From the NCBI GenBank assembly GCA_964343805.1, contig CAYFLR010000068.1, positions 1 to 32,292 on the forward strand: a stretch of DNA of 32,292 nucleotides. The letters run 5' to 3'. The notes beneath the pieces are model-generated. The model had not been told where the DNA came from, did not search any database, and was given only the letters and a program-made list of their open reading frames with translations. This DNA comes from CAYFLR01 sp964343805. Lineage in GTDB: Bacteria; Bdellovibrionota_B; Oligoflexia; CAYFLR01. Made by a program: the position numbers and the translations under genes. Positions 1-7,469 of the stretch are shown here, one piece after another (position 1 is the first letter of the stretch; every line of letters begins with the position of its first letter).

Positions 1-746
1 ATTATCTTTAAAAGGAGTATAACTAAACCCGGCATTATGGCCCACACCATTACCCCAATTGGCGGTGGTAAAAGAGGACCAATTGAAAGAATTATGATCG
101 AGGGTTTTGTTATCAATCATGGTGTTTAATTTTTGATAATTGGCGAGAGTGGGAGAGGCCACCACTTCCGACTTGGTTAACACATACATGGAGTAACCAA
201 TAGAGACTCTNNNNNNNNNNAGGGTATGGCAAACCCAAAAATTCCGCCGGTTTTAGTTTTAACTGCCAAATCCATCGTTCCTTTTTTTTCTTGATTAAAA
301 GTACTCACCTCTAAATTGGCAAAGGTTTGAAATCCGGCATAGGGAAAAATAAGATTGGGAAAGTACAAATTAGCTTCAAAGTAGGCCGCATCATTGGCAT
401 CACCGCGCAGTTTTTCCGCATTGTTTTTAACCTCTGCTAAGAGTTCATCCAGATCGGCGTTTTCTTTGATCTCTCCATTTCCTACCAGCTTATCTGGGTC
501 GATGAGGGTTCGAGGACCGGTCACAGTTTCGATATTTATAAGGGGGTAGTTGTCGGTAATGTTGAAATCTATTAGGTTAGCGGGGTTATAGTAAAGAGCA
601 TCGGCTCCTAAAGATTGGGCGGTCATGGCTTCCACATTGGAAAAAGATCGCAAGGAACGCATGATTCCAATTTGAGATTGGGCAGATAAGTAACCTGTCC
701 AAAATAAATAGAGAGTGAGGGAAAATAAACTAATTTTATGCTTCAT
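1..746 (-). CDS. Outer-membrane beta-barrel protein, partial, crossing an assembly gap
   Basis: The start codon is at 744-746, with AAGGAG 7 nt upstream. An N-terminal signal peptide (about residues 1-22, ending LSAQS) is followed by a segment with the short motif ALYYNPANL, typical of FadL/PorV/TraF-like barrels near their N-terminus. The rest alternates polar and hydrophobic residues like beta strands. The N run at 211-220 breaks the naive frame: the nominal frame stops at 177. Shifting frame after the gap gives an open frame to base 1 (reading RVSIGYSMYVLTKSEVVASP onward), so the protein continues past the window edge. I infer one intact gene with a mis-sized gap rather than a truncated gene. 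Its exact family is uncertain; a TraF_2-type barrel is possible. It is divergent from the gene at 918. Confidence 0.65.
211..220. other. Assembly gap (10 N)
   Basis: Ten Ns inside the barrel gene at 1-746. The downstream frame is only open if the true gap is not 10 nt modulo 3, so the length is nominal. Confidence 0.95.
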
Positions 747-917
747 ACCCTTTCTCCTTAAGGAGATTAATTGTCTATTTCCTCTATCGGACCAAAATTC
801 CTTATTTTAATTTACAGAATCTTAAATGCTTGAAAATAAATTGATAAAAAAATAAAAATTCAATTAAAGAAATGAGAAAATAAGCAGATAAATGAATGAA
901 TATCTGTATGGTAAAAA

Positions 918-1673
918 ATGAAACTAACATTATTTACGCTTATATTTATCTTGGGGATCCTTTTTCATAGTAGCTTACTTTGGGCAGCTGGGAAAAAAGG
1001 AGGCTTAGAGGTAGGCCTTGACCTCATGGGAAAACTTAGAACTTTTGATTTTTTCTATGATGCCGATCTCACAGGGTATACCACCAATGGGTGTAACTCT
1101 AATACCTGTAAAGAAAGTATGGATCATGGTCAATTCGTTTATTCTTTCTTTCTCAACCGTCAAACAGAGAAGAAGAGCGACTACTTTTTTGATTGGGAAT
1201 TGAGAGCTGATCTAGAGCGTTTTTATGCCAGCTATCATAATAAACATGAAAATGTCTATGATGATAAGCCCTTAGAAAATGTGAACCTGAGTATGTACAA
1301 TCTGAATATTAAACCGGGCATCACCTTTGGATTCCTTATGAAAAAGGGGATTTTATTAAGTAAGGGGAGTGGTCCTCCCACTCCAGTTATTTTTAGTATT
1401 GGTCCTCTTCTCACCGGATTCTACGGAAGAGCATCTATAAATGATCAACGAAAAGCCTCTCAGGTGACAAACTTTGCATACGGTTATTGGTATGAGATGG
1501 GAGCAAAAATGGCCAGTATGAGCACATCTTGGTTAGGAACCTACTTTATCTTTTTGGTGGAGTATCTGAAGTTTGATAAGGATCGCTTTTTCCCTAATAA
1601 AGTGGGACCTATGTATAACTTTAAAACTGAGTCTCATGCCCTAGGAATTGGATTAAGAATCCGAATAGAGTAG
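918..1673 (+). CDS. Secreted or outer-membrane barrel-like hypothetical protein
   Basis: A 251-residue protein with a clear Sec signal peptide (residues 1-24, ending LLWAA). The mature part is rich in aromatic residues and glycine, with alternating beta-strand patterns, and ends in GIGLRIRIE, which could be a final barrel strand. One close Cys pair (NGCNSNTC) may form a disulfide. No family is recognised. No good Shine-Dalgarno sequence precedes the ATG, so the start is chosen because the signal peptide begins there. The gene is divergent from the barrel gene ending at 746 and convergent with the next gene, with one base between the two stop codons. A small outer-membrane barrel is the likeliest role, by inference only. 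Confidence 0.6.
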   Translation: MKLTLFTLIFILGILFHSSLLWAAGKKGGLEVGLDLMGKLRTFDFFYDADLTGYTTNGCNSNTCKESMDHGQFVYSFFLNRQTEKKSDYFFDWELRADLERFYASYHNKHENVYDDKPLENVNLSMYNLNIKPGITFGFLMKKGILLSKGSGPPTPVIFSIGPLLTGFYGRASINDQRKASQVTNFAYGYWYEMGAKMASMSTSWLGTYFIFLVEYLKFDKDRFFPNKVGPMYNFKTESHALGIGLRIRIE

Positions 1674-1674
1674 T

Positions 1675-2736
1675 TTAAAAAGAGGCACTTAAAAAGAATT
1701 TAAGTTCAAAGCGAATATACCCAACGGTAATTTCCTGCAGTTGAAAGGCAGGGCCATCAAAAATGCCTTTTAAACCCACATTGAACTTTTTTCCATATTT
1801 CATTCCCGCATAAAGGTTCAATTTCAATCCACCGCCATTAGATTTGGGGTTATCATCTGCAGTATGGTAGTTATAGTTTACAAAAGAAAATCCGGCTCCT
1901 CCGCCATAGATATACTGCAATGATTTGTAAGCAATGGTATCAAGATACCCAATTAACGGTCCCACACTATAAAAAATTCCTTTTTTCAAGGTGCCATCTT
2001 TGCCGAATGTCTCTTGAGCGTCACTGGGAAAGAGAGGGGATTTAGCTCCCAGAGAGAGGACATCCAAAGAGATCATTCCGTAAAATGATCTGCCTGACTT
2101 GGTTAAAGGAACCGTATCGTCTAAGGCCGTTTCCAGAGAAATGCTTCCTGGGGAAAAAAAGCCGATAAAGTTTATACCATGGTTGGTGAGCCAGATGTCT
2201 GGACGGTAGATACTGGTATCCTTACTCTTATCAATTGTTAGACCTGATGCCTCTTGGAGTACAAAACCTTGAATCTTGGAATAAAAGTATTCGAGACCCC
2301 ACCAGGATTTATAGTATCTCACAATGGTGGACTGATAGTTAATTTCCTCTTTTTGGTCCAGCAGTTCTCGTTGTTCATTTAGCTTCTTCTTCTCATCTGA
2401 TTCAGTTAGATCCATACTGTGTGAAATACCCCAGCCTTTATAAGAAACCGATATTCCAAAGGGGAGGGAGGTGGAGGGTTCATAGCTGATTGTCTGCTCG
2501 TCGCTATAGTACTGCTTCAGTTTATAGCTAAAGATGTCACTGACACTCATTAATCCAGTCTTTTCACCTGACTCAGTGTCCTTTTTCTCATAATTTTTGG
2601 GACCGCTAAGCATAAGGATACTGGATTTATCACTCAAAAAGCTATTGATGCTAAAGGTGTCCTTAGCCCCGTAGCCTTGGTTGAAAATACAGAAGGACGC
2701 TAAGATAATGGAAAATCTAAAAAGTTGGGAGATCAT
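1675..2736 (-). CDS. Predicted outer-membrane protein, DUF4421-like
   Basis: A 353-residue protein with a signal peptide (residues 1-23, ending NQGYGA). The segment LPFGISVSYKGWGISHSMDL and the later glycine/aromatic-rich strands (YIYGGGAGFSFVNYNYH, LKLNLYAGMKYGKKFNVGL) resemble the DUF4421 family of outer-membrane proteins known mostly from Bacteroidota. The match is by eye and moderate. The C-terminus FELKFFLSASF, with a final Phe, fits a BAM-recognised last barrel strand. The stop codon is one base from the stop of the convergent gene at 918-1673. The function is unknown. Confidence 0.6.
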   Translation of the reverse strand: MISQLFRFSIILASFCIFNQGYGAKDTFSINSFLSDKSSILMLSGPKNYEKKDTESGEKTGLMSVSDIFSYKLKQYYSDEQTISYEPSTSLPFGISVSYKGWGISHSMDLTESDEKKKLNEQRELLDQKEEINYQSTIVRYYKSWWGLEYFYSKIQGFVLQEASGLTIDKSKDTSIYRPDIWLTNHGINFIGFFSPGSISLETALDDTVPLTKSGRSFYGMISLDVLSLGAKSPLFPSDAQETFGKDGTLKKGIFYSVGPLIGYLDTIAYKSLQYIYGGGAGFSFVNYNYHTADDNPKSNGGGLKLNLYAGMKYGKKFNVGLKGIFDGPAFQLQEITVGYIRFELKFFLSASF

Positions 2737-2793
2737 AATGTAAGAATTATAACACTAGCGAAGGCTGCACTCAACTATTGGAGAAAGAGGTTA

Positions 2794-3210
2794 TTAATAT
2801 CTATTGTAGACCTCGTAATCCTTCCAATATTTGATATGGAATTGATATTTTTCTTTCCATTGGCGATTGGCAATTCGCCGAAGAGAAACAGGGCATTTTC
2901 TTTGAGCAATGAGACGCTCTAACATATGCGCCGCCCATCTAATTTTTCCATAAGCATAAAACTGCTTAACAATTTTCAATCTGGGACCACAGGACTCTTT
3001 TTTCTTTGAAGGAAAGGCATATTCTAAATAAGAACGAGCCTCATTGAATCTTCGGTGACGAAGAAGCTTAAAGCCATTATTTAAATGAGCCTGCGGGGAA
3101 ATATCTCTTCTAAAAACAATATGATTTTTAGGATAATAATTTTTAGCTTGTATTGGTGTTTCTATGACAAAGAAGGTCAATCCAATTAAAAATAGGAGAT
3201 AGTGACGCAT
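2794..3210 (-). CDS. Small secreted hypothetical protein with TPR-like helices
   Basis: A 138-residue, strongly basic protein with an N-terminal signal peptide (about residues 1-22, ending TPIQA). The mature part contains a helix pair, LNNGFKLLRHRRFNEARSYL, that resembles one tetratricopeptide unit, and three Cys residues. No family is recognised. It lies 57 nt upstream of the DUF4421-like gene on the same strand and may be co-transcribed with it. A role as a small periplasmic interaction protein is inference. Confidence 0.5.
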   Translation of the reverse strand: MRHYLLFLIGLTFFVIETPIQAKNYYPKNHIVFRRDISPQAHLNNGFKLLRHRRFNEARSYLEYAFPSKKKESCGPRLKIVKQFYAYGKIRWAAHMLERLIAQRKCPVSLRRIANRQWKEKYQFHIKYWKDYEVYNRY

Positions 3211-3336
3211 GTTTCTTACCTCTGCTAGGGGTTTAAGCTTTTCTCTGTCTCTTAATAAAGGCGTCGGAGTTTCGTTTAAATAACTTTAAATTGTTGTGGA
3301 AGACGTTGATTTCTTAGCGTATTTTGATGGTTTTTG

Positions 3337-3702
3337 TTAGCGCTCACTGTGTTTAGTTAAAATTCCCCAAAAAAGAAACTCTAAAGAACTTTCTCCCGTA
3401 TTTTTAATAGCATGACTCGTATTGGCGGGTACTTGCACCACACTATCCAAGGTGATTTCAAAGCTCTCTTTCTCTAAAGTAATCAGCCCCTCTCCTTGTA
3501 GGAAGTAAAAATACTCTTCCATGGTAGGATGGATGTGAGCTTCTACACTCTGACCGCTGGGGATCTGACCTTTACCAATTTGGGTGATCGTCGATTCACA
3601 TTGCTCGCTAGTATAGGCGACTTTTTTCATAGCGCCTGGATGAGAGGTGGGCCCCCACGAGTGATCACCAAACTTAAACATAGGTTGATTGTGCTTTTTC
3701 AT
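3337..3702 (-). CDS. Single-domain cupin protein
   Basis: A 121-residue protein that is almost entirely one cupin_2 barrel. The metal-binding motif 1 is seen as His56-x-His58-x3-Glu62, and the motif 2 His is His97 in PANTSHAIKNTG. FYFLQGEGLITL is the usual turn between strands. The family ranges from sugar isomerases to dioxygenases and small-molecule sensors, so the substrate cannot be assigned. There is no signal peptide, so it is probably cytoplasmic. The nearest strong AAGGAG is about 22 nt upstream of this ATG, which is unusually far. No better in-frame ATG, GTG or TTG lies between, so the start is kept. Confidence 0.8.
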   Translation of the reverse strand: MKKHNQPMFKFGDHSWGPTSHPGAMKKVAYTSEQCESTITQIGKGQIPSGQSVEAHIHPTMEEYFYFLQGEGLITLEKESFEITLDSVVQVPANTSHAIKNTGESSLEFLFWGILTKHSER

Positions 3703-3892
3703 GAGATGTCTATACCAAATAAATCTCCTTAAAACAGCTTTCTTTAATATTTGTCTGTATAATACCTTGTAAATAATATATTTATATCTGTTGTTAGGGT
3801 TATTTTAAAATATGCTTGTGGGAAAATGAGAAAATTGCTATAGACTGCCCTAATAACATTATTTTAATTACCTAGCTAATAAGGAGTGATTT

Positions 3893-4918
3893 ATGAGTAA
3901 ATGGTTAGCAGCATTATTAGTGTTCGCTTGTTGGATCGGTTTAGGACAGCAAGCTTGGGCCGAAGAGCAAACCTCTTCTGAGCCAGTGGTTGAGACTGTA
4001 AGTGAAAAGATTGATTGGAACGAAGTTAATAAGGTGATGGCTGAAGTTTTTAATCAGGTGATTGATGGAGATGATATTGTTAAAGAACTACTTCTCTCTT
4101 TAGATCCTGAAGTTACTGATTTAGAACTAGATCGCTATCTTTTTAATCTTCATAGTAAGGTAGCCAAGACTCCTTGGATGGAAGATCAAACCGTAACATC
4201 TGATATTGATGCCAGTTTATCTGCAGACCTTGATAAACTAGTTAACGAGCAGGATGAATCTCAGGTTTCTACCGTGGCTAAACTGGGTTTTAAACTCTCT
4301 TATAAAACTAAGGCGATTGAATTTATTAAATACCTGGTGAATAACTGGGTTGATGATGTGATGGCCGATCCCTATGATTTGACTGAAAAAGCTTTGGTTG
4401 AGATGGTAGACGAACTAAAAAAGGTAAATCAAGTTAATACTATTAAAGAGCTTTATGACTATCTGAAAAGTTTGCGCTTAAAGGTTATGGAAGCGCTTGT
4501 AACCTATCCCCTTCCAGCGGATCCAGTGGAAAAAAAGATGCAGCTTAGAGACTTGGCTGAAGCCATGGCTTTTCTAAATGGAATTGATGTGGATTCCTGG
4601 GCTGAGGAAGACAATGGTGATTATGTTTATAAGAAGATAACAGTTTCTCTTGAGCAAGCCATCGCTTCGGTACAAGATGAGTATGATAGAGAGTTCTTTC
4701 TTCCTGAAGTAAAACTTTTTATTACTGAAGAAGGCCTTTCTCTTTCTTTAAGGGCTAAAATCATAGATTCCAGTTACCTTTCCTACTATGAAATGTTTAA
4801 AGCTGAAATCAGAGATTTTTTCATGCAAGTTCAAAAGCGTATGAACATGGATGAAGTGACTGAAATGGCGCGTGGCTACTTTGAATTAGTTAAAGATTTG
4901 GTTGCAGAGAAGTTATAA
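3893..4918 (+). CDS. Secreted acidic, helical hypothetical protein
   Basis: A 341-residue protein with a textbook Sec signal peptide (residues 1-23, ending QQAWA, then EEQ) and a strong AAGGAG site 6 nt before the ATG. The mature part is acidic and almost wholly helical, with many Leu/Val heptad-like stretches (for example DLDKLVNEQDESQVSTVAKL) and no Cys. No family is recognised. The gene stands alone. It is divergent from the cupin gene across 190 bp and is followed by an intrinsic terminator whose loop carries a dispersed repeat. A periplasmic structural or binding role is possible but unsupported. Confidence 0.65.
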   Translation: MSKWLAALLVFACWIGLGQQAWAEEQTSSEPVVETVSEKIDWNEVNKVMAEVFNQVIDGDDIVKELLLSLDPEVTDLELDRYLFNLHSKVAKTPWMEDQTVTSDIDASLSADLDKLVNEQDESQVSTVAKLGFKLSYKTKAIEFIKYLVNNWVDDVMADPYDLTEKALVEMVDELKKVNQVNTIKELYDYLKSLRLKVMEALVTYPLPADPVEKKMQLRDLAEAMAFLNGIDVDSWAEEDNGDYVYKKITVSLEQAIASVQDEYDREFFLPEVKLFITEEGLSLSLRAKIIDSSYLSYYEMFKAEIRDFFMQVQKRMNMDEVTEMARGYFELVKDLVAEKL

Positions 4919-4932
4919 TCGCATTATATAAT

Positions 4933-5015
4933 AAAGAGATCAAACTGGTTGGCGTCCATAAACGCACATCCGCTGTGTTGACTTTTAAAGCAACCTGATT
5001 TGATCTCTTTTTTTT
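4933..5015 (+). terminator. Intrinsic terminator with a 54-nt loop holding a repeat element
   Basis: A perfect 12-bp stem (AAAGAGATCAAA at 4933-4944 with its complement at 4999-5010) is followed by a run of eight T (5008-5015), 14 nt after the stop codon of the secreted acidic protein. The loop (4945-4998) is far longer than usual. It holds an inner 5-bp stem (GGTTG 4947-4951 with CAACC 4991-4995) and a 37-nt segment matching the repeat at 32099. Confidence 0.8.
4948..4984 (+). repeat. Dispersed repeat, copy A
   Basis: 37 nt beginning GTTGGCGTCCATAAACG. It matches 32099-32135 at 33 of 37 positions; the first 17 bases are identical. It sits wholly inside the loop of the terminator at 4933-5015. 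Confidence 0.8.
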
Positions 5016-5037
5016 AATAACTATTGGGAGTAGATGA

Positions 5038-5559
5038 ATGCGATTTGCAATTGAACTTTTCTTAGATCCAGTTGGCCAAGGTAAAATTAAGAGACTCGCT
5101 GATATGCTCCGCGCTCAAGGTGGAAACTACGAGACGGAAAAAGTATGCAGACCCACATTTCGAATTGGAACCTATGAAGATATCTCTGAGCAGAGCCTAG
5201 TAAATGCTTTAGAGGTGGTGGGAAAAGAGATTAAACTTCTCAATGTCTCCTTCTCCTATTTAGGATTGTTTTCTGGTTCTAAAACAGCATTTTGTGGCGC
5301 CACATTGAGTGGAGATCTCCTCAATGCCCATACCATGATTCATGAAAAGTCTAAAGACAGTGCCTATAACCCGGATCGCCGTCTGCTTCCAGGAAACTGG
5401 GTGCCTCACTGTGGAGTGGCGACTAATATTGGGCGTGATGATATTGGAAAAGTATTTTCATCTATGTACACCACTTGGCAGCCTTTTAAATGTCTGGTCT
5501 TAGTAAAACTCCAGCCGGAGATCAAAGAACTCTTTTCTTGTACTCTGAAAAAGTGGTAA
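5038..5559 (+). CDS. 2H-phosphoesterase (2'-5' RNA ligase-like) protein with degenerate motifs
   Basis: A 173-residue protein with the size and two-lobe pattern of the 2H/LigT family. The N-terminal strand RFAIELFLD is followed by a first motif region RPTFRIGTYED (38-48) and a second motif region WVPHCGVATNI (121-131). Active family members carry two HxT/S motifs. Here the first His is replaced by Thr, and the second motif reads His124-Cys-Gly. The fold looks conserved but both catalytic motifs are altered, so it may bind rather than cleave or ligate RNA-like substrates. GGGAG lies 7 nt before the ATG at 5038; the other ATG at 5034 is out of frame. The stop lies 6 nt from the convergent barrel gene. 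Confidence 0.6.
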   Translation: MRFAIELFLDPVGQGKIKRLADMLRAQGGNYETEKVCRPTFRIGTYEDISEQSLVNALEVVGKEIKLLNVSFSYLGLFSGSKTAFCGATLSGDLLNAHTMIHEKSKDSAYNPDRRLLPGNWVPHCGVATNIGRDDIGKVFSSMYTTWQPFKCLVLVKLQPEIKELFSCTLKKW

Positions 5560-5565
5560 CTCTGG

Positions 5566-6813
5566 TTAGTAAAGGAATTTACTGCCGAAAAAGTAAGTAT
5601 TAGTTTTTCTTTCCACATCTTGACTGAGGGGAACATTGCTAATCAGTTGGCTTTCCCCTGTCCCGACCTGTTGGATATACCCTAAAATAAGTGACATGGC
5701 TTTGGTATCAAAGGAAACCCCACCGCTTAATCCTTTGCTGTTTATATAGGGTGGCTGATTGATGCTAAGCGGTTCAATTTTGGTGGTAAAAGTATTATTG
5801 GTGAAATAGCCTCCCCGTAAGTAAAACCGATCCCAAAAAGAAATTTCACCCCCAACACTCCAATTGAGGACCGCATTACGGGTTATATCTCCCTCTAAAG
5901 GCTTTTCATTTTTAGTCCCCATGGTGTAGGTTGCATCAGCAGATAATACAAATAGAGATCCGCCATGAAGAGAAGCTCCTACCGAGCCTGAAATGGGATT
6001 ATCTTCCTTAAAGCCCGCTGGGTGAGTTTTACCTGTGACGGGGGCTGTTGCTTCTTTTCCATTTTGTTGGGCAATGGTGGTAAAGATAAATGTAGTTTCA
6101 TCGGTTAGAGCAAACCCTTTTTTTACGCTGGCCCCGAATCGCAGGTACTTTAGATCTAAAAGTAAACCTGCCGTAGGAATGAGACCGGTATTATTTATAT
6201 TCCGGTAGATATTAAGGGAACTGTAATCCCCAGCGGTGCTTTTAACGAGTTGATAATTCAGAAGAATTGAAGATCTGTCGTAGTAGAACAAGCTAAAACC
6301 TAAAGAGAAAAAAGAGTTTAGATGAAAGGCGGCTCCGGCTCCATAAAGGGTATTCGATGAGTTGACCTGTCTGTTCCTTAAGTAATAATCGGCTCCAGTG
6401 AGAGGGTCATTGATATTATCTAAGAGGTTGTTTTGATCAATGTTTTCTATTTCGGAGGTCAATAAGCAGTAGCCCAAAGTGAGTTTGCCGAGTTTTCGAG
6501 TTCCTCCAACAAAAACCGGAAATATACTGCGCGAGGATTGTTTGAAATCCGATCCGGCGATGGCCTTTTTATAAGTGGTCTCATTTTGATGAAGGGCATT
6601 CGAAGAGACAGACAGTGAGTTACTTTTTATGTTGGCTAGACCTGATGGATTGTAATAGAGCCCTGAAGCATCGTCAGATAAAGAGGTATAACTGCCTCCC
6701 ATAGAAGCTGCCCGAGCTCCAATGATGATGTCTTTATAATGAAAAACATCAGCGTCTAAGAGGTCGATTGGTAAAAGACCGAAAATAAAGAATAAAATGA
6801 TTCGTATCATCAT
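5566..6813 (-). CDS. FadL/PorV-like outer-membrane beta-barrel protein
   Basis: A 415-residue protein with a signal peptide (about residues 1-21). Next comes the signature GARAASMGGSYTSLSDDASG with LYYNPSGLA, the N-terminal hallmark of the OmpP1/FadL/PorV superfamily. Alternating strands follow to the C-terminal TYFFGSKFLY, which ends in an aromatic residue as barrels do. FadL proteins pass hydrophobic molecules through the outer membrane, while PorV-type relatives serve secretion; the sequence alone does not choose between them. It is the last gene of the minus-strand operon starting at 11463, 39 nt after the lipoprotein gene. Two ATG codons are adjacent (6811-6813 and 6808-6810). The second is slightly better spaced from AAAGG. 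Confidence 0.8.
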   Translation of the reverse strand: MMIRIILFFIFGLLPIDLLDADVFHYKDIIIGARAASMGGSYTSLSDDASGLYYNPSGLANIKSNSLSVSSNALHQNETTYKKAIAGSDFKQSSRSIFPVFVGGTRKLGKLTLGYCLLTSEIENIDQNNLLDNINDPLTGADYYLRNRQVNSSNTLYGAGAAFHLNSFFSLGFSLFYYDRSSILLNYQLVKSTAGDYSSLNIYRNINNTGLIPTAGLLLDLKYLRFGASVKKGFALTDETTFIFTTIAQQNGKEATAPVTGKTHPAGFKEDNPISGSVGASLHGGSLFVLSADATYTMGTKNEKPLEGDITRNAVLNWSVGGEISFWDRFYLRGGYFTNNTFTTKIEPLSINQPPYINSKGLSGGVSFDTKAMSLILGYIQQVGTGESQLISNVPLSQDVERKTNTYFFGSKFLY

Positions 6814-6852
6814 CCTTTAGTTTTCGGTTGTTTTAATCAATTATTTAGAAAA

Positions 6853-7467
6853 TTATCCGCATTTACCCACTTTTTCAACTTTGGTTTCCATATGGCTGGT
6901 TTTCTTGCCTTCAAAAATAGCTAAGATGTCATCCATTTCTGGATCTACAAAGTCGATATTGTAGTGGTATTCAGTGAAGAAAGATTTCTTGATGTATTGT
7001 TGTTCACCATGAATCCAACGATAGTTAACTTTTATATAGCAAGGGCGGCTGTATTTATAGGTGCTCACCAGGCGTTTTTCTATTGAGACATTGCCTTGGA
7101 TACCCCAATCATGACGAGTTTCTTCAGGCGAAAGTTCAAAATTCCCACCTCGCTCCATATCGAATCCAGCCGGAATGGGTAAAATGACTTCCCCTTTAGA
7201 CATGCGGGGGTTGGCACTGTCGTTGATATGCAATTTTAAAACCTTGGCATTCTTTTTATATCTCACTGTCACTCGATAAGTCTGGCGAGGCATCAGCGTG
7301 AAAGTTTCAGTGCTGTATTCCTTATCAATAAAGGAACTTCCACCCCGAAAGGTCACAGTGACATTAAGAGGTTCACTGACCTTTAACAGTCCTTTAAAAC
7401 AGGATGTTAAGGAGAGAAGAATGATTATAAAAGGGATAAACTTTAAGTAATTATTATATTTAAACAT
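6853..7467 (-). CDS. Hypothetical lipoprotein of the cyclase operon
   Basis: Starting at the ATG at 7465-7467 gives 204 residues with a type II signal peptide and lipobox LTSC (Cys23). A TTG six bases upstream is possible, but AAAAGGA sits 7 nt before the ATG and the cyclase stop codon lies 2 nt before it, so translation is probably coupled. The mature part is rich in beta strands (LNVTVTFRGGSSFIDKEYST, YRVTVRYKKN) and looks like an immunoglobulin-like or beta-sandwich domain. No family is recognised. After the lipobox Cys there is a single Cys near the end (VGKCG). It should be anchored in the inner or outer membrane facing the periplasm. Its neighbours suggest a partner of the exported cyclase or of the barrel. 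Confidence 0.7.
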   Translation of the reverse strand: MFKYNNYLKFIPFIIILLSLTSCFKGLLKVSEPLNVTVTFRGGSSFIDKEYSTETFTLMPRQTYRVTVRYKKNAKVLKLHINDSANPRMSKGEVILPIPAGFDMERGGNFELSPEETRHDWGIQGNVSIEKRLVSTYKYSRPCYIKVNYRWIHGEQQYIKKSFFTEYHYNIDFVDPEMDDILAIFEGKKTSHMETKVEKVGKCG

Positions 7468-7469
7468 GA

